Positions 27,003-34,680 of a stretch of 64,000 nucleotides of DNA are shown piece after piece. The DNA is taken from contig GG704596.1 in NCBI GenBank assembly GCA_000161775.1, positions 2,561,017 to 2,625,016 on the forward strand. The letters are read 5' to 3'. A program made the position numbers and the translations under genes. The stretch comes from Ruegeria lacuscaerulensis ITI-1157. GTDB taxonomy: Bacteria; Pseudomonadota; Alphaproteobacteria; Rhodobacterales; Rhodobacteraceae. A model generated the notes under the pieces. The model had not been told where the DNA came from. It saw only the letters and a program-made list of their open reading frames with translations, and ran no database searches. Each line of letters opens with the position of its first letter. Within the stretch, counting starts at the first letter, position 1.

Positions 27003-27244
27003 GACGCGCCATGATGACGCTCAGGGACCACGAGGAAATCGACCGTCTGGTGTACCACATGCCGACGGTTGCGACCCATGCAACGAACAACTGGGCTGTG
27101 GGCTTTGCTCGGTCGATCCAGCGCCAGGCGCAGCGGCGCAATTGGACCCCTTCACAGAAACAACTGAACCTCATGCGTTCGCTGGTCTCTGACCTGTTCG
27201 CCCATGAAGGCAACGAGGGGGGCGACTTCGACGTGGTGGAATAA
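26999..27244 (+). CDS. Hypothetical small protein of the element
   Basis: 81 aa: MRRAMMTLRDHEEIDRLVYH, then 'MPTVATHATNNWAVGFARSIQRQ' and a tail ending GNEGGDFDVVE. It is basic in the middle and acidic at the end, and predicted helical. No family recognised. It is coupled to the preceding gene by ATGA. The position, the second gene in from attL and upstream of the packaging genes, suggests an early or accessory phage-type function; this is not supported by any motif. Confidence 0.55.
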   Translation: MRRAMMTLRDHEEIDRLVYHMPTVATHATNNWAVGFARSIQRQAQRRNWTPSQKQLNLMRSLVSDLFAHEGNEGGDFDVVE

Positions 27245-27754
27245 CTGCGTGCATTGCTGGTGCGTCTGAAACGGGCGCACCATCCCACAGGGTTTATGCG
27301 CGTCTTTCCCCACCACATCGCCGATGACGATGACCAAAGAGACACGCCACGGTTTGCCGCCTTCCCGTGCCAAAGGCGGACATGACGTCCCGGGGATATC
27401 ACCCGGCCCGGTCGGGAACCGGCTCCTACTAGGCCCGACCAGATGCGCGACTACAAACCCACCGGCCATTGCGGACCGGGGACTGCCGAGAGGCAGGGCA
27501 GGTGAGAAGCCTGCGGGCAGGCGGTTGGCCACCGATATCAGGCATCGCGCGGATACGGGACGTGGAGGCGTAGGGCCTGCCTTAGCCATCCTTGTGATGG
27601 GGGCAGGAGCGGGTGGCGGTAGTGCGTCTAATCGAAAGGCAGGCAACGAATTGACGAGCAACGACAACATCAATCTGGTCCCAATGCCCCGGCTTTTGGG
27701 AGAGGGGAGGCTCGCGGAGCGGGGTGTTGTTTCTACACACACGGGGGGCGCGGC
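27245..27754 (+). other. Hairpin-rich, poorly coding stretch upstream of the terminase gene
   Basis: 510 bp without a convincing gene. Hairpins: GGTGCG/CGCACC (27259-27264 with 27276-27281), GGTCGGG/CCCGACC (27410-27416 with 27434-27440), CCGGCC/GGaCCGG (27462-27479), CTGCC-GAGA-GGCAG (27483-27496) and GCCTG-CGGG-CAGGC (27510-27523). One open frame spans 27324-27758 (144 aa, ends in ATGA overlap with terL), but it is rich in Gly/Arg/Pro with rare codons. It occupies the usual place of a small-terminase gene and of a cos or pac site. It could be packaging sequence, a structured RNA, or a degenerate terS. Confidence 0.45.
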
Positions 27755-29269
27755 ATGAAAACGTCCACCAAGGTCAAGCGATTTGCCAAATCACTGTCGG
27801 TTCCTACTGGACGCCTTGCGGGCGAACAGATCAAGTTGGCACCGTATCAGAACAAGTTCATTGATGGAGCCTACGGACCGGGCATCAATGTTGGTGTGCT
27901 GTCTGTAGGACGCGGCAACGGAAAATCCACACTGTCGGCCATCCTAGCGCTTGGCGAGTTGGTCGGGGCTTGGTCGGACGCAAAAGAGCGGGAAATCCTG
28001 ATTGCGGCCAAGACCCAGCAACAGGCGCAGATCTGTTGGCACTATGTGGTGTCGTTGTCCAAGACATTACCCGAGGATGTGCAGGCGGCTATCACTATCC
28101 GCCGCCAACCCCGGTTTGAAATCCAGTTTGATGACGAGAACGGCCCCCATATCCTGCGCGCTATCTCTGCGGATGGTAAATCGGCGCTAGGTACAAGCCC
28201 GACGCTGGCGATCCTGGACGAACGCGGGCATTGGCCCTTGGCGCAGGGCGATGAATTGGAAGCCGCCTTGCTCACTGGCCTTTCCAAGCGTGACGGCAAG
28301 GCTCTGATTATCTCCACCAGCGCAAGCAACGACATGCACCCGTTTAGCCTTTGGTTGGATCGGGAGGCCCCCGGTGTGTATCGGCAGGAACACCGACCCG
28401 AACCGGGCTTGCCTGCTGATGACGTGGCCAGCCTTATCATTGCCAATCCTGGCACCAAGTACGGGATCGGCCCTTCTCTGAAACGCCTCAAGGATGATGC
28501 AGCCTTGGCCATTGAGCGGGGTGGATCTGCCTTGTCGCGGTTCCGCCTTCTGTCCCGAAACGAGCGGGTGCAGGAAGATAACAGGGACATCCTAATTAGC
28601 CTGGACGATTGGCTGAAATGCGAAACAGACGCATTGCCGCCAAAGTCTGGTCCCTGTGTCATTGGTCTTGATTTGGGCGGATCGGCTTCAATGAGTGCTG
28701 CCGCCTATTACTGGCCTGAAACAGGGCGTCTGGAATGCTTCGGCACCTTCCCCAGTAAACCTGACTTGGATGCGCGCGGGCAATCCGATGCGGTTGGCGA
28801 TCTTTACTGCCAGATGCACCAGCGGCGGGAACTAACCGTGATGGGCGACCGCACAGTGCCAATTGTCGATTGGCTGGATTCGGTTTTGCAGCGGGCAGTT
28901 GCCGAGAACGTGGCCTGCATCGTAGCCGACCGCTTCAAACAGGCAGAGGTTGGCGAGGCCCTGGATAAGGCCGGGAACCGTGCGCCGGTGGTCTGGCGGG
29001 GCATGGGGTTCAAAGATGGTTCCGAAGATGTGGAACGCCTTCGACGGTACGTTTTCGACGGCAAGGTGAAGTCGGCTGAAAGCTATCTTTTGCGACACGC
29101 CTTTGCCGAAACAGTCGTGATGATCGACCCGGCGGGCAACGCAAAACCTGCCAAGGGCCGAAGCATGGGCAGAATTGATGCTGCCTGTGCGGCGATGCTG
29201 GCCGTTGCGCAAGGGGCAAGAATGATGAGCCGACCGGTGAAGCAAGGGAGGGCACCGGTATGGGTGTGA
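27755..29269 (+). CDS. terL: Phage terminase large subunit
   Basis: 504 aa. DNA-packaging motor and nuclease. Walker A-like GRGNGKST (residues 52-59), Walker B LAILDE (151-156), then a coupling-type segment KALIISTSAS (182-191). The nuclease domain starts with VIGLDLGGSASMSA (D306), and further acidic positions are in VADRF and R-I-D-A-A-C-A near the C terminus. This is the HK97-like terminase_1 layout of normal length. The gene begins with an ATGA overlap to the preceding frame and overlaps the HNH gene by 10 bp. Full length with no internal stop, so probably functional. Confidence 0.92.
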   Translation: MKTSTKVKRFAKSLSVPTGRLAGEQIKLAPYQNKFIDGAYGPGINVGVLSVGRGNGKSTLSAILALGELVGAWSDAKEREILIAAKTQQQAQICWHYVVSLSKTLPEDVQAAITIRRQPRFEIQFDDENGPHILRAISADGKSALGTSPTLAILDERGHWPLAQGDELEAALLTGLSKRDGKALIISTSASNDMHPFSLWLDREAPGVYRQEHRPEPGLPADDVASLIIANPGTKYGIGPSLKRLKDDAALAIERGGSALSRFRLLSRNERVQEDNRDILISLDDWLKCETDALPPKSGPCVIGLDLGGSASMSAAAYYWPETGRLECFGTFPSKPDLDARGQSDAVGDLYCQMHQRRELTVMGDRTVPIVDWLDSVLQRAVAENVACIVADRFKQAEVGEALDKAGNRAPVVWRGMGFKDGSEDVERLRRYVFDGKVKSAESYLLRHAFAETVVMIDPAGNAKPAKGRSMGRIDAACAAMLAVAQGARMMSRPVKQGRAPVWV

Positions 29270-29577
29270 AGCGCTACGGGACTTGGGTTTACCGTGATCG
29301 TCGCTGGCCCGCTCTGCGGACGCTGGCAAAGCGGCGTGACGGCTGGAAGTGCGTCAAGTGCGGGGCGCGATATCGGCTTGAGGTCGATCACGTCGAGCCG
29401 GTGCGCGATGCGCCCGAAAAGGCTTTTGAACTGGACAATCTACAGACGCTTTGTGGCCGGTGCCACGGGGCCAAAACACGGCTGGAAGCTGGGCACCCCG
29501 AGCTTTCCCCCGAACGCCAGAAATGGCGCGATTTGCTGCGGGAAATGCAGCGCAAACCTAACGAGCATGGAGAATAG
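29260..29577 (+). CDS. HNH endonuclease, packaging-associated
   Basis: 105 aa. Zinc-type HNH: C-V-K-C at about residues 35-38, L-E-V-D-H-V-E-P (about 44-51) with the catalytic DH, then LDNLQTLCGRCHGAKTRLEAG (about 62-82). Such small HNH proteins next to terL are required for cos cleavage by several HK97-like phages, working with the terminase. The gene overlaps terL by 10 bp and ends 2 bp before the capsid gene. The presence suggests cos-type packaging; this inference is from the family. Confidence 0.88.
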   Translation: MGVKRYGTWVYRDRRWPALRTLAKRRDGWKCVKCGARYRLEVDHVEPVRDAPEKAFELDNLQTLCGRCHGAKTRLEAGHPELSPERQKWRDLLREMQRKPNEHGE

Positions 29578-29579
29578 AA

Positions 29580-30842
29580 ATGCTTACTTCGAAGCGAATT
29601 GAACTGCGACGCAGTGAAATCCGGCAAGCGCTGGCCGAGTTGGCAGCGAATGACAATCCGAGCGAGGAAGAAACCCGCAAGATGGCGGAACTCGATACGG
29701 AATACCGCAATGCGGAAACCCGCTATCGGGCGGCTCTGATTGCCGAGGATGAGGAACGCCGCGAAGCCGGTGCCGATCTGGAAACCCGTTCTGACCGGGA
29801 ATGGTCGGATCTGGTGGACGGGTTCGAAGTCCGTCAGATTGCAATGGCCCTGGATCACGGGCATCAGATCGACGGGCGCACGGCTGAGGTTGTTTCGGAA
29901 CTGCGCAACAGCGGCGCATATCAGGGCCTGCCGGTTCCCTGGGAGGCGTTGGAAATGCGCGCGGGTGAAACCGTCTCGACCGGAACGCCGGATCCGATTC
30001 AGACCCGCCCAATCATCGACCGGCTGTTTCCGAACTCGGTTGCGTCCCAGATGGGCGCACAGATGATCTCCATCGACCACGGCGAAATCGAATGGCCGGT
30101 GGTCACTCAGGGCGCGTCCGTTGGCTGGCAAACCAGCGAAACCGGCAGCGTTGGTGCGGCACAGGCTTTCGATACGACCGACAAGGCGTTGGCACCGGAT
30201 CAAACGCTTGGGGTGCAAATGAAGATCACCCGCAAGACGCTCAAGCAATCCGGGGCGGCTCTGGAACAGGCAGTGCGCCGGGATATCAACAGCGCAATGG
30301 GCGTTGAAATGGACCGCGTGGTGTTCCTGGGTTCCGGTGCATCCGGTGAACCCCTGGGCGTTGTTGCCGGGGCTTCGACCTATGGCATCACCGAAACAGC
30401 CATCGGGGCATCGGCAGATTGGGCGGCATTCCGGGCAGCGGTAACGCGGTTCATCACCGCAAACGCCGCCAGTGGTCCTGCTGCAGTTCGCGGTCTAGTG
30501 CGGCCTGAACTGTGGGACTTCATGGACGGCGCAATCTGGGATGCTGGCAGCGGCATCACTGAATGGGACCGACTGGCGGCAAAGCTGGGAAGCCTGACCA
30601 TGAGCCATAACGCACTGGCGGCACCCAGCGGTTCACCATTGGCCTGTTCGGCCCTGCTGACTACCAGCGCAGGCGGCGTTGCCCCGATCTTCGTGGGCAA
30701 GTGGGGCGCGGTTGACATGATCCGCGATCCTTACACCGACGCTGCATCTGGTGGCTTGCGCCTGACGGCTCTGGCAACCCTGGACGTGACAGTGGCGCGG
30801 CCTGCGCAATTGGAAGTCCTGACCGGCTTGGAGTTGGCGTAA
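29580..30842 (+). CDS. HK97-family major capsid protein
   Basis: 420 aa. Residues 1-75 form a charged coiled-coil (KRIELRRSEIRQALAELAAN... RYRAALIAEDEERRE), the scaffolding delta domain removed by the prohead protease. The mature shell part shows the HK97 fold hallmarks: 'FPNSVASQMGAQMISIDHGEIEWPVVT', then 'TTDKALAPDQTLGVQMKITRKTLKQSG', 'RRDINSAMGVEMDRVVFLGSGASGEPLGV' and a C-terminal 'VGKWGAVDMIRDPYT ... LRLTALATLDVTVARP'. Its TAA overlaps the protease start (TAATG). In canonical HK97-like modules the capsid follows portal and protease; here it comes first. Confidence 0.92.
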   Translation: MLTSKRIELRRSEIRQALAELAANDNPSEEETRKMAELDTEYRNAETRYRAALIAEDEERREAGADLETRSDREWSDLVDGFEVRQIAMALDHGHQIDGRTAEVVSELRNSGAYQGLPVPWEALEMRAGETVSTGTPDPIQTRPIIDRLFPNSVASQMGAQMISIDHGEIEWPVVTQGASVGWQTSETGSVGAAQAFDTTDKALAPDQTLGVQMKITRKTLKQSGAALEQAVRRDINSAMGVEMDRVVFLGSGASGEPLGVVAGASTYGITETAIGASADWAAFRAAVTRFITANAASGPAAVRGLVRPELWDFMDGAIWDAGSGITEWDRLAAKLGSLTMSHNALAAPSGSPLACSALLTTSAGGVAPIFVGKWGAVDMIRDPYTDAASGGLRLTALATLDVTVARPAQLEVLTGLELA

Positions 30843-31459
30843 TGCTCTGGGGCGGTCACGGAGGCGGGCTGGAACTCCGCAAGCGGGCATCCGGTGCAAT
30901 GGCGCTGCGTGGCCGCTTCCCCTATGGCAAGGCTGCCGTCCTTTCGGACGGTGGCCGCACTGGTAGGCCCAAGAAAGAGGTAATTGCACCTCGGGCCTTT
31001 GCCTATCGGATAGACCGACCGGAGGAAGATATTCACTTCTTGGTTGGGCATTCATACGACCGGCCTTTGGCATCGCGCGGGGCAGGCACTCTGATCTTCA
31101 ACGATACGGACGAAGCCCTGCTCTTTGAGGCGATTATCACCGAAGAAATGCAGGAGGTAAGCTATGTGCGAGACTTCCTGTCGGGTTTCGCGGCGGGTTT
31201 GATTATGGGCCTTTCCCCAGGCTTTCGAATCCCGCCGAAACGGGCAGTCGAGGAAGCCGAAACCATAGAGGATGAAGGATACGACCCCGAGAACGGTGCG
31301 CACAACGCCATCATCCGAACCGTTCATCACGCGCTGCTTTACGAAGTCTCCGCAGTCACACGACCTGCCTATGACGACGCGCAGATTGAAGAACGCAACT
31401 GGACCCCGCAACAGGTTTGGCCGGTGACGCCCAAACCGCAAATGCGTTGGAGGGCATAA
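30842..31459 (+). CDS. HK97-family prohead protease
   Basis: 205 aa. Serine protease that processes the capsid delta domain. Visible: LRGRFPYGKAAV at the start, E-V-I-A-P-R-A-F, LVGHSYDRPLAS with H70, GLSPGFRIP, and LLYEVSAVTRPAYDDA with S170. These form the His/Ser part of the herpesvirus-like triad. The length is usual. ATG 30842 overlaps the capsid stop. The C-terminal about 25 residues (ERNWTPQQVWPVTPKPQMRWRA) are Pro/Trp-rich and outside the conserved core. Confidence 0.88.
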   Translation: MLWGGHGGGLELRKRASGAMALRGRFPYGKAAVLSDGGRTGRPKKEVIAPRAFAYRIDRPEEDIHFLVGHSYDRPLASRGAGTLIFNDTDEALLFEAIITEEMQEVSYVRDFLSGFAAGLIMGLSPGFRIPPKRAVEEAETIEDEGYDPENGAHNAIIRTVHHALLYEVSAVTRPAYDDAQIEERNWTPQQVWPVTPKPQMRWRA

Positions 31460-31462
31460 CAA

Positions 31463-31990
31463 ATGGCAGAAATATTGAGGCAGATGGAAGATGTGCCGGG
31501 GATCTATCCCCCGCCACCAACAGGCGCAACTATCCCGCCGCACCCTGACGTGGTGTGGTCGCGGATCGAGAACTACATCGCGTATCGGTGGACGACCCGG
31601 CAAGTCAAATGGATCGTAGAAGGTCCGGGTGAGTGGGTGCCGCCGCTGTCACCCATCGACTTGGTGGTTTCCATTGACATTTGGAACGGCAGCAGTTGGC
31701 AGTCTACGACGCCGGATAGCGGATACTTGGGCGGCTATTGCCTGAATGAAGGCAAGTATCGCTTCGTCATGGACATCGGGAACGGCTCACCACCGGGGGC
31801 CGTGAACGAGGCTTATCTACGCTTGGCCAAATATATGGCCGAAACTGACAAGAAAGCCGGTGCGTCCAGCTACTCAGCCGAACTCGACATTCTCAAAGAA
31901 GCCTACACGCGGTCGCCAAGTTGGATGGCGAAAGCAATGCAAAACAGCGGTGCAGCAGACCTTCTGCGCCCATACCGGAGGGTCAGCTGA
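31463..31990 (+). CDS. Phage protein, candidate head-tail connector
   Basis: 175 aa. I recognise a pattern seen in GTA/phage neck genes rather than a named family: ENYIAYRWTTRQVKWIVEG (about 32-50), GEWVPPLSPI (53-62) and DIWNGSSWQS, then a helical C-terminal third 'AYLRLAKYMAETDKKAGASSYSAELDILKEAYTRSPSWMAKAMQNSG', resembling gp6-like connector helices. It lies between protease and portal and its TGA overlaps the portal ATG (TGATG at 31988-31992). The function as a head-completion or connector protein is inferred from place and pattern. Confidence 0.55.
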   Translation: MAEILRQMEDVPGIYPPPPTGATIPPHPDVVWSRIENYIAYRWTTRQVKWIVEGPGEWVPPLSPIDLVVSIDIWNGSSWQSTTPDSGYLGGYCLNEGKYRFVMDIGNGSPPGAVNEAYLRLAKYMAETDKKAGASSYSAELDILKEAYTRSPSWMAKAMQNSGAADLLRPYRRVS

Positions 31991-33051
31991 TGTTTGGTTG
32001 GTTCAAGCGACAAGATAAGGAAGAAACCCGGTCGGCAATGTCCGGCTTCACTGCGGAACTGATGGCGGCGCGCGAGTCCTATATCTCGGGCCGTCGAGGC
32101 ATAGCCGAATTGACTGGCACTGTTCAAAGCTGTGTATCGCTCTGGGAAAACGGTCTAAGGCTTGCGGATGTATCAGGCACCGATCTGCTGACCCGGCATT
32201 GCCTGGGGATGGTTGGGCGGTCACTGGCGCTGCGTGGGGAGGCGGTATTTCTGATCCGCGAAGAAGGGCTTGTTCCTTGCTCTGATTGGGATCTGAGAAC
32301 CGTTGACGGGGTGCCGCGCGCCTACCGGGTGTCGGTATCCGAGGCGGGCGGGGGCAAGACGCAGACGGCCTTGGCTGGCGAGGTTCTGCATTTTCGTATT
32401 GGTGTTGACCCGGTGACGCCCTGGGCAGGGTCAGCGCCGTTGAAGCGGGCGCAACTGACGGCAGGGGCGTTGCAGGCCATCGAAACGGCCTTGAGCGAGG
32501 TTTACGAGAATGCCCCGCTGGGTAGTCAGATAGTGCCTTTCCCTGAAACGCCGGACGTGGACATGAACGCGATTGGACGCGAGTTCAAGGGCGCGCGCGG
32601 CAAGCTGCTGCTTAGAGAATCCACCACGGTTACGGCAGCGGGCGGGCCAGCACCGCAAACCGACTGGAAGCCGCAGGACGTGACGCCTGACTTGTCCCGA
32701 GCGATGACGCGGGAAAGCCTGGACGCCATGCGTGGTAGCATCCTGATGGTCTTTGGCGTCCTTCCAGCAATGCTGGAGAAGGCGACGACCGGGCCGCTTG
32801 TCCGAGAGGGGCAAAGGCACCTGGCGCAATGGATGCTGCAACCCATCGTGGAAACGATGGCAGAGGAATTGACCGATAAACTGGGATCCGAAGTCACGCT
32901 CGATGTGATGCGGCCTCTGCAAGCCTTCGATGCAGGAGGGCGGGCGCGCGCCGCCGCAGGGGTAATTCAGGCACTGGCGATGGCCAAAGAGGCCGGTGTC
33001 GACCCGGCAACAGCAATGAAACTCGTTGATTGGGAGGCTGCAAATGGTTGA
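31990..33051 (+). CDS. Phage portal protein, HK97 type
   Basis: 353 aa from ATG 31990 (MFGWFKRQDKEETR). Portal ring subunit through which DNA is packaged. Family features: an N-terminal short acidic/basic arm, VQSCVSLWENGLRLADV, SLALRGEAVFLIREEG, AYRVSVSEAGGGK, GEVLHFRIGVDPVTPWAGSAPLKRAQ (core about 130-155) and a C-terminal wing and clip region VFGVLPAMLEKATTGPLVREGQRHLAQWMLQPIVE. Full length for a short-type portal. It overlaps the next ATG (33044) by 8 bp. That portal is followed directly by tape-measure remnants shows that the head-tail joining and tail genes are missing. Confidence 0.9.
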   Translation: MFGWFKRQDKEETRSAMSGFTAELMAARESYISGRRGIAELTGTVQSCVSLWENGLRLADVSGTDLLTRHCLGMVGRSLALRGEAVFLIREEGLVPCSDWDLRTVDGVPRAYRVSVSEAGGGKTQTALAGEVLHFRIGVDPVTPWAGSAPLKRAQLTAGALQAIETALSEVYENAPLGSQIVPFPETPDVDMNAIGREFKGARGKLLLRESTTVTAAGGPAPQTDWKPQDVTPDLSRAMTRESLDAMRGSILMVFGVLPAMLEKATTGPLVREGQRHLAQWMLQPIVETMAEELTDKLGSEVTLDVMRPLQAFDAGGRARAAAGVIQALAMAKEAGVDPATAMKLVDWEAANG

Positions 33052-33169
33052 TTTGGCAACACTGGCAATTCAGGTTGATACGACCGATCTGAAAGACGGG
33101 CAGGCCGACATGAAGGCGTTCGCATATGCGGACGCGGCTCCGTTGTCCCGAATGCAGCAGATATTCTGA
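33044..33169 (+). pseudogene. N-terminal stump of the tail tape-measure gene
   Basis: 41 codons: MVDLATLAIQVDTTDLKDGQ ADMKAFA, the usual opening of tape-measure proteins, then an unrelated tail (YADAAPLSRMQQIF) and a stop. The break in family similarity is near 33120. It and the next ORF are out of frame with each other and joined by TGATG at 33167-33171. It is the left edge of a large internal deletion. Confidence 0.6.
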
Positions 33170-33900
33170 TGATGGGCATGGGCGGGGAGGGTATTGTCTA
33201 CCCGACCAGAGGCGGCACAAGGTCTGGCGGCGGTGGCCGCACAGGTGTTCCAGATGGGCTGCGCGAGGCGCAGCGCCTATATAACAGCACTCGCACCGAG
33301 GCAGAGAAATACGCCGCAGAAGTCGAGCGCATCAACGAACTGCACCGCCTGTTCCCTGAGATCGTGACAGAGGAGGTCCGAGATCGGGCAATCGGGGCCA
33401 TAGCAGATGGGGTTAATTCGCTTTCCGGCGCAACAGACGCACTGAACCAGACATTTTCGGACCTGTTTCTGAGTATTGGCGAGGGATCGGAAGCCGCCCG
33501 GTGCGAACTCGCAGGATTACTGGATCAGATGGCACGACTGTTGCTGCAATCGGCTAATGCTGGCTTTGGTTCAGGCGGTTTCGCGGGCGCGTTGCTCGGC
33601 GGGCTGGGCATCCCTGAATTTGCCACCGGCACCAACTTCGCCCCCGGCGGGCCTGCTCTTGTCGGTGAGTGTGGACCGGAAATTGTGAATTTGTCACGCG
33701 GGTCTCAGGTCATCCCGAACCACAAGATCGGTCAGGGCGGCGCGGTTTCGCATGTATTGGTCGAGCTTAGCCCCGGTTTGGAGGCGCAGATTCTGCGAAA
33801 ATCAGCGGTCCAATCTGTTCAAATCACAAAGGCTGGCATGGCGCGGGTCGAGCAAAACACAGGTACGGCTTTGGACAATCACCTCGCTAGGAAAGGCTGA
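33169..33900 (+). pseudogene. C-terminal part of a tail tape-measure protein
   Basis: 243 aa from ATG 33169. GEGIVYPTRGGTRSGGGGRTG is a typical tape-measure linker; then a helical stretch with coiled-coil character (LREAQRLYNSTRTEAEKYAAEVERINELHRL) and the C-terminal signature ATGTNFAPGGPALVGECGPEIVNLSRGSQVIPNHKI. Normal tape-measure proteins of siphophages are several hundred to more than 1000 residues, so most of the gene is gone. In an intact phage this protein fixes tail length. The reading frame itself is open and could still be expressed through coupling with the stump; a new role cannot be excluded. Confidence 0.7.
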
Positions 33901-34056
33901 GCGTGTAAGGCAGGTTGCGCCAGGTTTGAGAGGGCCGAAGCAACCCCGTTAGTCGGTGAGTGGGTAAACCCCGACATTGCGCGGCCCCTGCTCGTATTCC
34001 TAGGGGCGCGGCGCAGATCCGTCACTTAGACGGAACCTCGGTGAAGGATCGAAAAA
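33901..34056. other. Intergenic region with several hairpins between convergent genes of the element
   Basis: Hairpins: GTCGG/CCGAC (33952-33956 with 33971-33975), GCCCCT/AGGGGC (33984-33989 with 34002-34007) and TCCGT/ACGGA (34018-34022 with 34030-34034). No open frame of note. It separates the structural module (plus strand) from the regulatory genes (minus strand) and could hold a terminator, but there is no T tract. Confidence 0.4.
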
Positions 34057-34335
34057 TTAAATGTCGCTCCAGGTTGTAACTTCGTATCCGTTTTCGATGT
34101 TGTTTGCCCATCCTTGAATTAAGTGCTCGGCGGTTTCAAGGTCATGCGCTGAGGTGTAGGAATTGGCGTACCAAAAGCCCGCAGCCCCATTTTCCTTAAA
34201 GGTGTGCGAGTACCGGATGTAGTGCCTGCCGTCTGGCGCTTCAAATACCACAGCTTGAAAATCTATAGTCGTTCCGCTTCGCTTGTTGGTGATGTCTGAT
34301 CGGTAGCGCGCGACTTCTTTGTACAACTCGGCCAT
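34057..34335 (-). CDS. Hypothetical protein in the regulatory part of the element
   Basis: 92 aa: MAELYKEVARYRSDITNKRS, then GTTIDFQAVVFEAPDGRHYI, 'HTFKENGAAGFWYANSYTSAHDLETAEHLIQGWANNIENGY'. It is a mixed alpha/beta small protein with many aromatics, with no recognised family. It lies 38 bp downstream of the XRE repressor and on the same strand, so it is likely co-transcribed under the same operator, where lysogenic accessory genes sit. GC is lower than in the structural genes. Confidence 0.55.
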   Translation of the reverse strand: MAELYKEVARYRSDITNKRSGTTIDFQAVVFEAPDGRHYIRYSHTFKENGAAGFWYANSYTSAHDLETAEHLIQGWANNIENGYEVTTWSDI

Positions 34336-34373
34336 TTATCTATCCTGTAAAAGATATTGATTCTATTTATATT

Positions 34374-34607
34374 CTAACCTTTCTTTAATCTAACTCCAGC
34401 ACCACCACCGTTCTCTGCAATGAATTCCACACCGGCGGCTTCCAAAGCCGCTTGGATGGCTTGAATAGCTTTATTTGCGGGATATGGGCTTCCAGAGCCT
34501 TCGGCCCGTTTTACGGTCATGCTGGACACACCCGCGGCGTCCGCAATTTGTGTCTGAGACAAGCCTAAGAGTGCCCGCGCTGCTCTGATCTGATCTGGTG
34601 TTACCAT
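34374..34607 (-). CDS. XRE-family repressor-like regulator of the element
   Basis: 77 aa from ATG 34607: MVTPDQIRAARALLGLSQTQIADAAGVSSMTVKRAE is a clear helix-turn-helix (scaffold and recognition helices at about residues 15-35), followed by a short helical tail AIQAIQAALEAAGVEFI and basic end RLKKG. Compact, with no LexA-like cleavage domain, so induction would not be by RecA-driven self-cleavage. The start is 11 bp from a divergent promoter built on two symmetrical operators (34618-34655). It is therefore likely the maintenance repressor or its Cro-like counterpart. Confidence 0.75.
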   Translation of the reverse strand: MVTPDQIRAARALLGLSQTQIADAAGVSSMTVKRAEGSGSPYPANKAIQAIQAALEAAGVEFIAENGGGAGVRLKKG

Positions 34608-34615
34608 TTTTACTC

Positions 34616-34657
34616 TTGTTCTAAAGAGAACATTCCGGTATGTTCTCTTTAGAACAA
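34616..34657. promoter_or_regulatory. Symmetrical double operator with two overlapping face-to-face promoters
   Basis: A perfect inverted repeat with 16-bp arms (34618-34633 and 34640-34655) and a 6-bp centre. Each arm contains its own dyad GTTCT-N4-AGAAC: 34618-34631 and 34642-34655, 24 bp apart. Promoter pattern TTGTTC-N17-TATGTT reads rightward (34616-34621, 34639-34644); TTGTTC-N17-AATGTT reads leftward (34657-34652, 34634-34629). Each -35 box abuts or overlaps one dyad, so occupation would decide between the XRE operon and the rightward operon. Confidence 0.75.
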
Positions 34658-34680
34658 TACCACAATGGGAGATCAAAGCA

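Noticed and set aside
27152-27742. 196-aa open frame on the minus strand opposite the terL leader
   Set aside because: Proline-rich shadow of a GC-rich region, opposite in direction to every gene around it; no ribosome site.
27324-27758. 144-aa open frame ending in an ATGA overlap with terL, possible small terminase
   Set aside because: Composition is Gly/Arg/Pro-rich with rare codons and no helix-turn-helix; it coincides with several hairpins. Left as part of an unresolved region rather than a gene call.
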